Assembly (NCBI GenBank): GCA_016584305.1
Contig: JACEEZ010019024.1
Span: 45,001-109,000 of the forward strand
Origin: Chionoecetes opilio
Lineage: Eukaryota; Arthropoda; Malacostraca; Decapoda; Majidae
DNA: 64,000 nucleotides
Direction: 5' to 3'
In this document: positions 32,030-42,860 of the stretch, piece after piece
Numbering within the stretch: position 1 is the first letter of the stretch
How the letters are laid out: the number at the start of each line of letters is the position of its first letter
Notes under the pieces: model-generated
What the model was told of the DNA's origin: nothing
Databases searched by the model: none
The model's input: only the letters and a program-made list of their open reading frames with translations
Position numbers and translations under genes: made by a program

Positions 32030-33700
32030 CTTTTGGGTTGCAAATTCTGCCTGAGTTTAGCGGCAGCGGATCTAGGATTCCTTGGGAAAAACCAGCTTCT
32101 TCATGAGAAGAAGGCCTGTCTGGTTTTCTTCGGAATTTTGATTAACCCCCTCAGATCTACCTCGACCTGGAAAATCTGCAACTACTTCAGTGGATATAAT
32201 TTATAAACTGTTCTAATTTACTAAACCCCAATTTTGTCTTTAATTTTACAGTTCTGATGACCCCCTGTGCATCTTTAGACATTCCTCTATTCACCCAAAG
32301 GCCAACTGCCTCGAGGTTTCTCACTCTCAATAATACCACCCCCCCCTCCTTTACATTTTGCTTTTTCCCAGTGATTGTTAGATATATGGATGCGTCTATC
32401 TAACAGAGAGGTTAAATATTTTTTTTCCATAGGTCATGTCATTTATTAATATTTTTGATAATTGTTATATTAAAATTCTTTTTTGTCTGCATCTAGATAT
32501 GATGGGTCTAGATCAAACTCTGAAATTGATACTGCTGGCAATTTAATTTAGTCTAATACCATGCAATAGATGTGAAGGCGTCAGGCTTTGGTTCACCAAA
32601 ATTTATTGGTGAATATGAGGGGGCCTATTATTAACTCTACATTCAATCTCCACTAAATTGTGTGGAGGTCATCCAAGTTTATGGCTTTCTAAAAACAAAA
32701 CTTTCCTTAGACAGCTTTTTGACCGTCCCTATCATCATCTCATAAAAACCCGAACCAAGGGGCTCTGGGGGGTATGAATTTCCACTCCCCACCCCTTAAC
32801 TTCTAGTTCTTCTTCCCACTGGGCATCTTCTAAAATTTGGCTAAGCAGGTTGGAACCTAACTTAAAAGTGTAGCATTTTTCGCTAATAATTAATTTAGGG
32901 CATGACCTTTGGCCAGACATTTGAAACCATGACTACTCTAGATTATCTGATCTTTCCATGAATCTAGAAGGAATTTTTCCAAAGGGTATCAGTCCGATTT
33001 TGTTTTCAAAAAAGCGGCCATGTTCTTGAATTAGACCAGTTATTATTTTACTGTACTGGTCTGCTCCTTTTAATAGATTAATGGAATCTACTGTATCCTT
33101 TAATTTTGGATCTAGGAGCCTAATTTATTGGTCCATCATGTACTTTATGAATTTTTCCAATTCCATTCTCCTAATTTTTTTAAAGGTAAACTTTCCAGAA
33201 TTATAGCATTCAATCTTAATATCTAGAACCAGACCTGACTGTAAAATTCACTAAAATCATAAGTCTTAGTTTCTATTTCTCTATAAATCCTGAAAATTCA
33301 AGTCCACCTGGCCACAAGTTTTTAAAATTTTAAACTATCAGACAAATTTTTACTGATAAAAGTTCTCTGTGATCCTTGATCGACAGAGTTTTTGCAGCCT
33401 TGAAAAATTTACCCCTAATTAGGGGGTATTGAGCCTATGGGTAGAGCTGTTGAATTGTCATGAGCACCCGAAAGGTTCTCACGCACACACATACTGTGCC
33501 ACTCTCCCCAGTTTGGTTGGCCCGCGGTCAACATAACAAAGAATGATGGAATCCATCATAGCATGAAGGACATCTGCGTAATTTAAATCTACAGTCCTCT
33601 GTCTTATGATGGCAAGTACATTTTTCACATCTTCCTAAACTCTCTAATACGTTTTAGCGGTTACCACGGCGCTCATAATTTTTGCAATTAGTGGCTTTGT
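32030..33700 (-). pseudogene. BEL/Pao Gag zinc knuckles, protease and integrase-tail remnants
   Basis: Minus-strand remnants. Two CCHC-like knuckles lie at 33527-33635 (CEKCTCHHKTEDC, then CPSCYDGFHHSLLC), typical of BEL/Pao Gag. A retropepsin core reads VDQGSQRTFISKNLSDSL at about 33340-33395; BEL proteases usually have D-x-GSQR-SF/YI, so Asp is kept. 33000-33250 has KIRRMELEKFIKYMMDQ and NLLKGADQYSKIITGL, the usual region after the protease. Text at 32280-32340 (VGWPLGRIEE, then VIRTVKLKTK) matches the C-terminal end of BEL integrases. The region between is shortened, with no YxDD motif found. Many stops; not functional. Confidence 0.7.
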
Positions 33701-34049
33701 GGAGCCCTCACACAGAATACATTAAATTGTGAGTTCGGAAAATTGGTTGGTGTGGAACTCTGGCGGGGAATTGTGAGTTAGGATTGATTTGTGGTGGGGA
33801 ACTTCCCCTGGATCTCTACAGGTCCGGCCCTTTTTGGATTGACAAAATTTAGGCCTCATATTTAGAGGGCAAGGAGGGTCTTTCATCCTTTTTCTCTCTT
33901 CCCTTTTATCCTTCTTGTAATCCTTGGATTGTAAATTATTTATAATGTTAAGAGACTAGTTCTAATGTTTTCTACAGAAGGATAATCCTTTTTACTTTAA
34001 TTGTACTTGATCAACAGTTAGGTTGGGCCCAATTTTATCTACTAAGAAA

Positions 34050-34800
34050 AGTGAACAGCAACCAGCTAGATTCTTCTAAATTAAAACCTGCATTTCTGCT
34101 CTCTTAAAGCTACTCTCTAACTTGCTCTAAATCAGACAAGAGATTGAAAATTATGAGAAGGTACTTTGATATTAATCAATTTTCTTGCAAGGTCTCTCAA
34201 CTTTTTATCTCTGTTCTCGTGGGTTTTTTCTTCAGTAAATCTACCACACACTGATAGCTAGCGTTTTTCTGATGGAAACCCTGAAATGAGCTGCCAGCAT
34301 CACCCTCTATCTGACCTTTTAAGTAATTCAATTTATCACTGCAGTCAGTTTCTGAACTAACATGGATATACTTTCAAAACTGGCCCCAAAAGGATCCCAC
34401 CCCGCTATATCACCTACAAAATCAGGCAGCGAATAATGGGTAATTGATTCTTAAGGCTCATGTTCTTAGGCTTATTTTCTTCTATCACTCATCGATCTTA
34501 TAGATGGTATTTTGTAAGTGATCTTAAAATCAGCCTGATCACAGATTAATGCTTCCACTTTATCCCCCTTCCGCCTCATTACTAGAGTATCTTTATAGAT
34601 TTGATATGATGCTTATCTTTTCTCAAACGTGCTTGCCACACTTTAAGTTGGTGAAATTCCACATGTTCCTCCAGAGCTACATAAATTTTGACGCAGTAAC
34701 TTAGTGCAGTCCCTTTATGGCCTGCTAAAATTATTATTTGTGGCCATAATGCCACCAATCTAATGAAAAAATATGGAGACAGACAAAATTTTAAATTTAG
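34050..34800 (-). pseudogene. BEL/Pao Gag N-terminal part
   Basis: Minus-strand text YSLPDFVGDIAGWDPF-ASFES at about 34370-34440, followed by LNYLKGQIEGDA-like text, is the standard BEL/Pao Gag (DUF1759-type) entry motif. Upstream, 34590-34730 encodes a Lys/Arg-rich helix (FHQLKVWQARLRKDKHHIKS). The frame is broken by stops and single-base shifts. Confidence 0.7.
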
Positions 34801-35159
34801 GAATACAAATTTGCTAAATATTTAAATTTTGGAAGTTGAATTATGAGTAACTTGTTAGTTATGAATTTAAATTTAAGCCAAAAAAATACAAAATATGACT
34901 AAACTAACAATTTGTAGTACCCAGAGTTTAAAACTGAAATTCTTGCAATGGCTGCTGGGTTTGTTTCCAAATGCTATGATGATCCCTTTATGGCTTTGGA
35001 CACTTTGTTCCAAATATGTTGTCTGCCTTCAAAGGGTTGGAAGTATCCCGTCCATGATCCGCAGACCCATGGGGGAGGTTTTTTCCCGCCCAACAAAATG
35101 ATGTGGCCTTTTTAGCTCACGCTGCAATTTTATTTATGGCCTTGAGATCTTTTGTAGCG

Positions 35160-35530
35160 CTCGGCCTCGACAGATTTAGGATGGTTTGGGGGTAATTCTT
35201 GGGGTTTTATTGTGCATAAGACACAAGTGGGTTCCCTTTCCTGAAAAAGCCCCATGGATGGCCATCATATCCTCAAATAAACCATCCACACTAGTGTCCA
35301 CCTTGATGTCGTTACCTCCTATCAGGAGGATAGCCAGATCGTAAAGTAGGGGGTAAGGGCTTGTTTGAATTCTGAATATTCAAAAAAATTATCGGCCCTT
35401 TCACCTCCCCTTTCCCAATATGTCATGTGCACTCCTTTGGGAAAAGGCTCGCTTCTTGGCCGGAGTGAATCACAAGTGACAAAGGAATGGCCAAAAATAA
35501 GCTACGTGATAGGTGGGATAAAATAGCCGC
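35160..35530 (-). pseudogene. SGNH-hydrolase-like segment between 5' LTR and Gag
   Basis: On the minus strand just after the 5' LTR: LIFGHSFV at about 35478-35510, then YWERGGERADNFFEYSEFKQ. After a one-base frame change comes YDLAILLIGGNDIKVDTSVD, with IGGNDI at 35305-35322. Spacing and text match blocks I and III of SGNH/GDSL hydrolases (Ser in G-H-S-F, Asn in G-G-N-D). Blocks II and V with the catalytic Asp/His are not clear. Such domains are known in CR1 ORF1 and some tyrosine-recombinase retroelements; I do not know of one in BEL/Pao. Broken as written. Confidence 0.55.
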
Positions 35531-35589
35531 CGCCGCCATGATGTTATTCAAGGGTTTCTATCCAGTTCCCAAGGACCAAATTTTTCAGT

Positions 35590-36254
35590 TGTGGGAATTC
35601 AAATTTATAGGATGACTTGAATGGTTACACTCCTAAAATAAAATTAAAAAAAACTGGTGCTTGAATTAAACTCACAACTGAAAAAGAGAATTAAATTAGG
35701 GACAACTGAAATTAACTAACTACCCCTAAAAACATTACCTGGTGGTAGTTGGGGCTGTCCAAAAAAATGTCACCCAGCTAAAACCTTATTTTTGAGATCT
35801 CAATAAGCTAGGAGCAAATGTAATGGATTAACTGCCAGGCTCCTGCAAAGTTGTTAACTTAGTGGTGACGTCTTAGATGTTTGAAGAACATGGTGTTTTG
35901 TTAGACAATATGGCGGGCGCCGTGGTAACCTTCTCGATGTATCAAGCCGAATCATGGACCGGGTATTGGGTTTTTAGTAACCATACTCTCCATGAATATT
36001 ATTTTCAATATTTACACGAGAAAAACTCATGGTGTCTCTAAATGTGTATAAAGAGCAAAGTAGCGATGAATGCCCCCTCTTGGCGGTGTCGACTGAAATG
36101 GGTGAGTCAGCTGGATTTCCTCTGACGTCGCTTTGCTCCAAAGATATACGATCCCAAATTAATTTACCAATACATTTTTATTACTCCCATGTTTACTACT
36201 ATTAATTTTAGTAATATTCTTAATTATCTCTGGAGAAATTTTTAATTTCCGACA
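35590..36254 (-). repeat. BEL/Pao 5' LTR
   Basis: 665 bp, direct repeat of 31262-31970. It starts TGTGGGAATT and ends TTTCCGACA on the plus strand. Differences from the other LTR are more numerous than in ERV-1, so this insertion looks older, though some could be sequencing indels. Confidence 0.88.
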
Positions 36255-37099
36255 ACTAGACAAATGAATAAGAGGGAGGAAGGGCCCGCGAGCTAAGAGT
36301 AGAAATTCACGAACTGAAGAGGGCAGCAAGAATAAAGTGAAAGGAAATAATGAGGTTGTGAACGAGTTGAGGTTTGAAAATATGGAGTTTGAAGGAAAGC
36401 TGGGAAAACCTTAACAAAGAAAATGCAGAAGAATAAAGACATAGTGAAGGGAAAGCATGGAAAGATTTAAAAAGGATGAAAGATCTGCACCGAGAGTGGA
36501 AGAAGGAAAGAGAATAAGGTACATTTTAGGGTCATTTTGGGGAAAAACAGGTAAAGGAGAAACTGGTGAAGGTTATAAAAAAAAAAGGAAAATTTGGTAA
36601 GGGATACAAACTGGACAAAAAAAAATATTGCGCTTTATGGGGGTAAAAAAAAAGTGATGCCATATGTCACATTAGAGTAAAAGAAGAGAAAAGGTGGCAC
36701 AAAAATTATTAAGCTAGTCCAATAAAATATTGCAGAACTAAAGCAAAAAATGGAAAAAGTGTATAGATTAAGTAAATTTTTAAAAGAGGGGAAGTATACC
36801 AATGAAAGTTAAATATCAGTCACAATTTGCTGCAAAAAATATCTTATCAGGGTCTTAGAAGTACGAAGGAAGAAAGTTTCAGGAGATATGGATTAGGAAA
36901 GATTTGAATAAAGAAGCAAGTGCAAAAATTGTAAGTTGAGCAGGGAAGCAAAGGAAAATAACGCGGTAAGAACGGAATAGAAGAAGAAATATACAGGGGA
37001 GTCATATAGATCAAAGAGTGAGGAAATAGTACAGATATGTCGCAAGCATTACTCAGTTTTGCATAATAGCATAAGTTTAAAAGAAGTAAAAAAAATATG

Positions 37100-37800
37100 G
37101 AAGTTGTCATATACATAGCCATGTCAAAATACCATAGCCATATAAATGGTAAATATCAACATTGTTAGAAGTAAACGACCACTAAGTTTAAAGGAACTGA
37201 AATTATGGGTTTGGTTGAGACTAAAACATGAGACTCAGAAGAAATAATAGCACTGGGTGAAAAACCATTTTAATGCATGGAAAGAAACAGAAGGGGACAG
37301 AAAGGAGGTGGTGTGATGCTGCTTGTAGAGAAAGATATGGTTTTGGATACTGTGCAAATAGGTGAAGGCATGGTTTAAGTGTGAAAATTACAATAAAAAA
37401 AAAATGGTGGTGGTAATAGAGACATTGCAGTCGCATTATGTTCCTAAGACAAATGCATGGCCTAAAGCAAAATATGAGATAATGCTAATTGAACCCCCAG
37501 AAAGTACCTAGACAGAATCATTAACAAAGTAGCGACATAATTTTTATGGGTGACCTCAACTGCAAGGAAGTATGCTGGGATAATTTGGGTTACAGAAGGT
37601 GGGGGGGAGTCATGGGGAAACAAATATTGAACCCTGGTTATGAGAAACGTCTGACAAAATGAATTAAAGGAAATACAAAATTTAAAGGAAGTGAAATCCA
37701 TCAAGACTGGACTTTTTATTAACCCCAAAACCGGATGTTTCGACAAGTTAAAGTATCAGTGTCCATAAGGAAGGAGTGAGAAGAAATATATCCAAACATA
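37100..37800 (+). pseudogene. LINE-B copy 1 endonuclease (broken)
   Basis: APE-type endonuclease remnant. The start VNINIVRSKRPLSLKEL lies near 37155. A conserved Glu-bearing strand (ETK-like) is near 37215. RRGQKGGGVMLLV-type text is near 37295. MGDLNCKEVCWDNLG at about 37545-37590 is the D-x-N block. The same blocks occur at 40.4-41.0 kb in copy 2. Multiple frame breaks. Confidence 0.75.
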
Positions 37801-38004
37801 AAAGAATGCCATAGAATTTGAAGATACATATATTAAAAAAGCTGATTTCAACAAGTTAATACATTACTTTATGGAAACAGACGGAGTATCTTTGAAAAGG
37901 CTACAGATGCACAGGAGAAATTGGAGCAATTACTAGAAACATTATAAGAAACGTGTACAGAGGTATGTTCCAAGGTTGTGAAGACAAAAAGTATTTAAAG
38001 ATAG

Positions 38005-38289
38005 GGGCATACGCTATGCTGCGCGTGGTTTCGGTACTCATCTCCGTCGCATTCGCCTTTAGCCTGCTGTGGTGAGCGAGAACCCGTTACCCCCGGACAC
38101 ACGATTAGTGTGACATCCGGGTTACCACAGTTACCCTTTTCCCCGGTTACCACAGGTATCCCATTTATCGACCCTCCCCAAAAGAAGGACGAACAGCTAG
38201 ATGGGTGGCCGCCAACATGCCCCGGCCCGGATTCGAACCAGAGCCCGGATTCCTAGCTAAGCGCGCTAGCCATACGCCACGGAGGCTAC
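38005..38289 (-). mobile_element. tRNA-derived SINE, type 1
   Basis: Read on the minus strand, the head (GTAGCCTCCGTGGCG...) has an A box TGGCTAGCGCGC (38272-38261) and a perfect B box GGTTCGAATCC (38239-38229). A ~200-bp body follows, with GTAACCGGGG and GTAACCCGG repeats. It is not a tRNA gene: the cloverleaf is incomplete and it sits inside LINE-B at the edge of a deletion. Confidence 0.75.
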
Positions 38290-38637
38290 AAGAATGAGTG
38301 ATAAAAAAACTATTCCTATCAATAATCGATCAAGGTTGAATATGCAGCATTGGTTTGGTCACCGCATAAGAAGAAAAATATAAGGAAAGATTGAAAGAAT
38401 ATAGAGGGCGGCAACGAAGATGGTCCAAGCTTACCATATTTATCGTACGAGGAAAGACTGTCAAGATTAAATCTTCCAACCCTTTAGAAAAGAAGGAAAA
38501 GAGGTATCTGATTTAAGTGTTCAGAGTATATAAGGGATTGGAAAATTTTTATAAGGAGGGGCATTTTTTTTGTGGGACGAAAGAAATACGAGAGTTCATA
38601 GGAAAAAGTTGAAGAGAACCCCATGCCAAGAGAGATA

Positions 38638-38680
38638 TCGATAATAATATAGCGAAAGTGTGTGTGTGTGTGTATGTGTG

Positions 38681-38746
<66 letters not shown>

Positions 38747-39311
38747 GTGTGTGGGGGTATAGGTTCGCCCCCGTGGCGGAATCCATCATATACCACATTT
38801 TTGGAACTAGGTTGACCAGGGAAGGTTTTAAGCCCACTATGAGATGATCCGATATTTTTTTTTTTTTTTTTTAGCAGCCTATTAGCGATAATTGTGAAAA
38901 AAAAGTGGGTTGCGAGAATTTAGGAAACCCTTTGATGTAGGGTGATGGGTAATGGGTGGGGTGAATGGGGGGGTGATGGGTAATGGGTGTGGGGTGATGG
39001 GTGAGTGAATGGGTGGGGGGTGATGGGTGATGAGTGAGGGAATAAATGGGGGGTGATGGGTAATGGGTGAGTGAATGGGTGTGTGGTGATGGGTAATGGG
39101 TGAGTGAAGGGTGGGGGGTGATGGGTAATGGGTGAGTGAATGGGTTGGGGTGATGTGAATGAGTTGGCGTTAATACATACATTTTACATCCATGATTTCA
39201 GGAAAGTTAGAAGGGCTATCTGGAGAGTCTGTGTTTGGTGGGCCTTCGGCCCACCAATAGCCCTCCGCAGGAGCTAGCCAAAAATCCGCCGGAGGGCGGC
39301 TTTGGGGGTAG
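38638..39311 (+). mobile_element. Non-autonomous Helitron (copy 2) inside LINE-B
   Basis: Starts TCGATAATAATATAGCG after A at 38637 and ends with hairpin CCGCC-GGAG-GGCGG, then CTTTGGGGGTAG before T at 39312. The terminal CTAG has become GTAG. Removing it rejoins LINE-B text exactly (AGAGAGATA + TAAAGAAATATAGC), the expected A/T insertion without duplication. Internal parts are a (GT)n tract (38659-38753), a T18 run, and a GGTGATGGGTAATGGGTGAGTG minisatellite (38939-39150). Confidence 0.85.
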
Positions 39312-39483
39312 TAAAGAAATATAGCTTACATAATACCAGATCCCTTGAACTGTGGAATATCCTGGATAAGGAAGTAGTAGATACAAGAATATTCACGATT
39401 CAAAGCCAAGCTGGATAATAGTAGTTTTGGATACGGAATTACGACCTTAGTTTTTTTCGCGTAAAACAAAATCAGATGAATAC

Positions 39484-39572
39484 ATACACATACCCCACGC
39501 ACGCACGCACACACAGCACACGCCGCACACACACACCCCACACACACCCCAACACACACACACACACACACC
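39484..39572. repeat. (CA)n-rich tract, left of SINE
   Basis: Imperfect CA/GCACGC repeat directly before the tRNA-derived segment. Confidence 0.85.
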
Positions 39573-39823
39573 ATGCGATGGTCAGGTTGATAGCGTGTGG
39601 CTTCCCATTCTGTGGGTAGGCGGTTCGAATACTCGCTGCTCCCGGGGGTTTTTCACTGACAAATCGGGCGGTTATTGTCCCCCTTGAGCTGATGGGATGG
39701 GGATGTGTGGTGTGTGAGGTCCCAGCATTGCCCAAAGATCGGTAATAATGAGCTCAAGCTCGCACTGAGAGGGTGAAAACTGGCGATCGCGAGCCAGCTC
39801 GCAGTGGACAAGACATGTTTGAA
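39573..39823 (+). mobile_element. tRNA-derived SINE, type 2, between (CA)n tracts
   Basis: A tRNA-like head: A-box-like TGGTCAGGTTGATAGCGTG (39579-39597) and B box GGTTCGAATAC (39622-39632). A ~190-bp body follows (CCCGGGGGTTTTTCACTGAC...). The unusual point is that both ends run into CA repeats, so the exact termini are unclear. It is distinct from the SINEs at 38.0 and 58.8 kb. Confidence 0.65.
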
Positions 39824-40008
<185 letters not shown>

Positions 40009-40389
40009 TAAGAGGCTAAGCAGGATTGGAGCAAGAAGTCGAAGAAGTGTGTATAGATTGGATAAATTAGAGAAGGAGAAGTGAGACCAATGAAAGTTAA
40101 ATTCCAGTCACAATCAGCTGCTGAAAATATCTTACCAAGGTTTGGAAATTACGAAGGAAAAATATTTCAAGATAATATGGATTAAGGAAAGATTTAAATG
40201 AAGAGGAAAGAACAAAATGAGTGAGTTGAGTAGGGAAGCAATGGGGAAAAAACGCAGTAACAACGGTAGAGGAGAAGCAGAAACTCTATCAGAGAGTCAT
40301 AGATCAAGGTGTAAGAATTGGTACAGACATGTCGCCAAGAAGATCGCATCAGTTTAAAGGAAGTAAGAAAAATATAGGTGTCATATAAT

Positions 40390-41010
40390 AATGTAAATGG
40401 GTTAACATCAACATTGTGAGAGATAAATGACCACCCAAGTGTTTAGAATCTGGACATTATGGGTTTGGGTGAGATTAAACAATGAGACTCAGAAAAAATT
40501 ATAGCATTGGGTGAAAAGCCATTATAATGAATGGAAAAGAAGCAGAAGAGTAAAGAAAGGAGGAGGTGTGATGCTGCTTGTAAAGAAGGGTGTGGCTGGG
40601 ATAGTGTGGAAATGGGTGAAGGCATGAAAATTACAATTAGGAAAAGTGGTGGTGGGGAAGAGAGACATTGCAGTCGCATATGTTCCACATAAGACAAATG
40701 CAGTTTTAAAGTAGAATATGAAGGAATGCTAAATCACACCAGGGAGTGCCTAGAAAGAACATTAACAAAAGTAGCGACATAATGGTGATGGGTGACTTCA
40801 ACTGCATGGAAGTATGTTAGGAGGATTGGCATACAAAAGGTTGGGAGGAGTCATGGGGAAATTATATGTTGAACATAGTTATGGGAAATGCTATGATAAA
40901 ATGGATTAAGTTAAATACAAAATTTAGAGGAAATGAGAACCTTCAAGACGGGATTTGCTATAGAGCAAAGAACCGGATATAATCGACAAGGAAAACGATA
41001 TAGTTGGCAG
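40390..41010 (+). pseudogene. LINE-B copy 2 endonuclease (broken)
   Basis: APE-like blocks: NVNGLTSTL region (~40393), GGGVMLLVKKG (~40560-40592), IVAYVPHKTNA-type text (~40675), VMMGDFNCMEVC (~40782-40815), then TKFRGNENLQDG near 40925. Asp and Asn of the D-x-N block are kept. Stops and shifts interrupt the frame. Confidence 0.75.
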
Positions 41011-41869
41011 GTAAAAAAATAATGTATTACTATCCATTACGAAGGAGTGACCACATTTCATTGAGTTTTTAAAAAAAATTAAGAAAAGAGATCAGATCTC
41101 TTTGAATTGGAAGATACAACTTATGGAAAGCTGACTTGACAAGTTGATAAATGTCTTAATGAAAAAAGACAGAAGTGCCTTTGAAAAGGCTATAGGTACA
41201 CATGAAAAGTAGGAAGAGTTTCTAAGAATATATAAGGAAGGTGTTGGGAGATATGTGCCCAAGGTTGTGAGGAAAGTGAGTAACAAGGAATGGTTTTAAC
41301 AGAAGATGCGAAGAAGCAAGAGTGCACAACAGGAAATGCCTGGAGGAGATGGAGAAGGGGAGAGAAGAACTTATGGGAGAAATATAAACTATAAAGGAAT
41401 GAATATGAAAGAATTTAAGAGAAAAGATGATAAAATACGAGAAAAAATATAATAGACAAATGTAAAGATGAACAGATGAACCTAGCTCTTCTACAGATAT
41501 GTGAATGGAAAGTAAAAAATTTAGGATATATGTAGATTGAAAATTGCCCTAGATAGAGTTATATACCATGATACAGGTTCCCAAGCTGAAAATATTAAAT
41601 TAAGTTTCAGACTGTTTTTACAAGACAGTGATTTTGATGGAAAGAGGAGGAATAAAGACCTAGATACACTGTGGTTGGATGAAATACAAGTGGACATGCA
41701 AGAAATAAGGAAATTGTTGTAAAATCAAGATAAGTATCAAGAAAGTACCAGATGTAGGTCTTGTTGGATAATTAAGGACGTAGTAGGGAATTGGCGGCTA
41801 AAAAACTTGCTATTATTGTCAACTCGCTAGCTTAAGGTCAAGTACCCGATATTGGAAGAAAGAATATAT

Positions 41870-42810
41870 AGTCTTAATGCATAAGGAAGAGTATAATGAA
41901 GATCCATTGAATTATAGGCCTGTATCATTAACCTGTGTTGTTGCTAAAAAAAATTGAGTATTGTATTGAAAACCAGATGGATGAAATACCTAGAAAATAC
42001 AATTTACTATTACAGATCGACAATTTGGGGAAGTCCAGGTCTTGCACAAAAAACATAGTTTCTACTCAAGAGTGGATTATGAAACACAAGAGAGAGAGAG
42101 ACGAATAGGATGATCGTGTCTTCCTTGACTTGCAAAAAAGATCTTGCCAAGGTACCAAACAAGAAAGTGTTCTGGAAAATTGAACACATAAGTAGAGTGA
42201 AAGGTGCTTTGCTGAAATGGAAAAAAAAGAAATTTGAAGGATAGGGAGACGAAAACAGTAATAAAAGGATCAATAATTAAAAATCTGAGTGGCGCAGAGT
42301 AATAAGTGGAGCTCCTCAAGGGTCTGTGCTGACACCAGTGATGTTCAGGTCTATATAAATTATATGGTTGAAGGAATAGATAGATATGTAAGTTTATTCA
42401 TGGATGATGCCAAGTAGCAGAGAAAACTGAAAAAGGAGGAAGATTTTAATCAGCTAAGCCCTAAGATATCAAACTGGAGTTAGACGTGATAAATTGGAGT
42501 TTGATGCAGAGAAATGTAAAGTTATAGAATCTGTAAGAGTACAATGAGACAAATGGGGAATTACCGAATGGGAAATCAGTAGGCTACATTAGAAAAATAA
42601 GAGAAGAAAAAGGAACATGGGGGGGTAACGGTCACTAGCAACCTAACACTATAGAGGTATATAAATAAGATCACAGCATACATAACCTTTTAAGGAACAT
42701 AAGACTGGCGTTCGCTGATTTGGACGAAGAGATAATGAAAAAATATGATTGTATCAATAACTCGACCAAGGTTGTAATATGCAGCAGTTGTTCGTCATGG
42801 AATAAAACGA
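41870..42810 (+). pseudogene. LINE-B copy 2 reverse transcriptase (broken)
   Basis: RT blocks: NYRPVSLTC-like (~41915), DRVFLDLQK-FDKVPNKK-type (~42110-42170), SGAPQGSVLTPVMF (~42305-42345) and MDDAK (~42400). In the catalytic block the usual Y/F-x-DD reads FMDDAK. EFDAEKCKV-like text lies at ~42500. Frame changes are present throughout. Confidence 0.78.
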
Positions 42811-42860
42811 AATAATAAGAAAAATTGAAAGAATCCAGCTTGCCTAGATTTTAACACGTT

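Larger units (their letters stand above)
31262..36254 (-). mobile_element. BEL/Pao LTR retrotransposon with most of pol deleted
   Basis: Two direct repeats flank ~3.6 kb: 31262-31970 and 35590-36254. They start TGTGGGAAT and end TTTCCGACA (inverted ends TG...CA). The flanks are ACTGG (31257-31261) and ACTAG (36255-36259), a 5-bp target duplication with one mismatch that restores the LINE-B reading when joined. Coding remnants are all on the minus strand: an SGNH-like segment, a BEL-type Gag, two zinc knuckles, a retropepsin and an integrase C-terminal tail. RT, RNase H and the integrase core are not recognisable. A primer-site candidate TGGTCCTTGGGAACTGG lies ~10 bases inside the 5' LTR. Confidence 0.85.
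31120..39470 (+). mobile_element. LINE-B copy 1, interrupted by three other elements
   Basis: Jockey/CR1-like LINE on the plus strand. An ORF1-like start lies at 31120 (MSEPETLAGMACFQVF). Further ORF1 text is at 31200-31261 (RIIDVKKIVENTTG) and resumes at 36255 (QMNKREEG...ELRVEIHELK), exactly across the BEL/Pao insertion. Endonuclease follows (37120-37800). After ~37990 about 1.4 kb of RT is missing and a SINE occupies the junction. The C-terminal tail resumes at 38290 (NIRKIERIQRAATK, YEERLSRLNLPTL, EKRRKRGDLI). It is split by a Helitron at 38638-39311 and ends with AKLDNSSFGYG near 39450. Heavily frame-broken and inactive. Confidence 0.85.
40009..42860 (+). mobile_element. LINE-B copy 2
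   Basis: Second LINE-B copy. It enters in the ORF1 C-terminal region (MKVKFQSQSAAENILPRFG, ~40090) and runs through endonuclease (~40390-41010) and a linker (FLQDSDFDGKRRNKDLDTLW, ~41620) to RT (~41870-42800). It is more complete than copy 1 across RT. It ends near 42860 in the IRKIERIQ region, so it lacks the 3' end. Many small indels. Confidence 0.82.
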
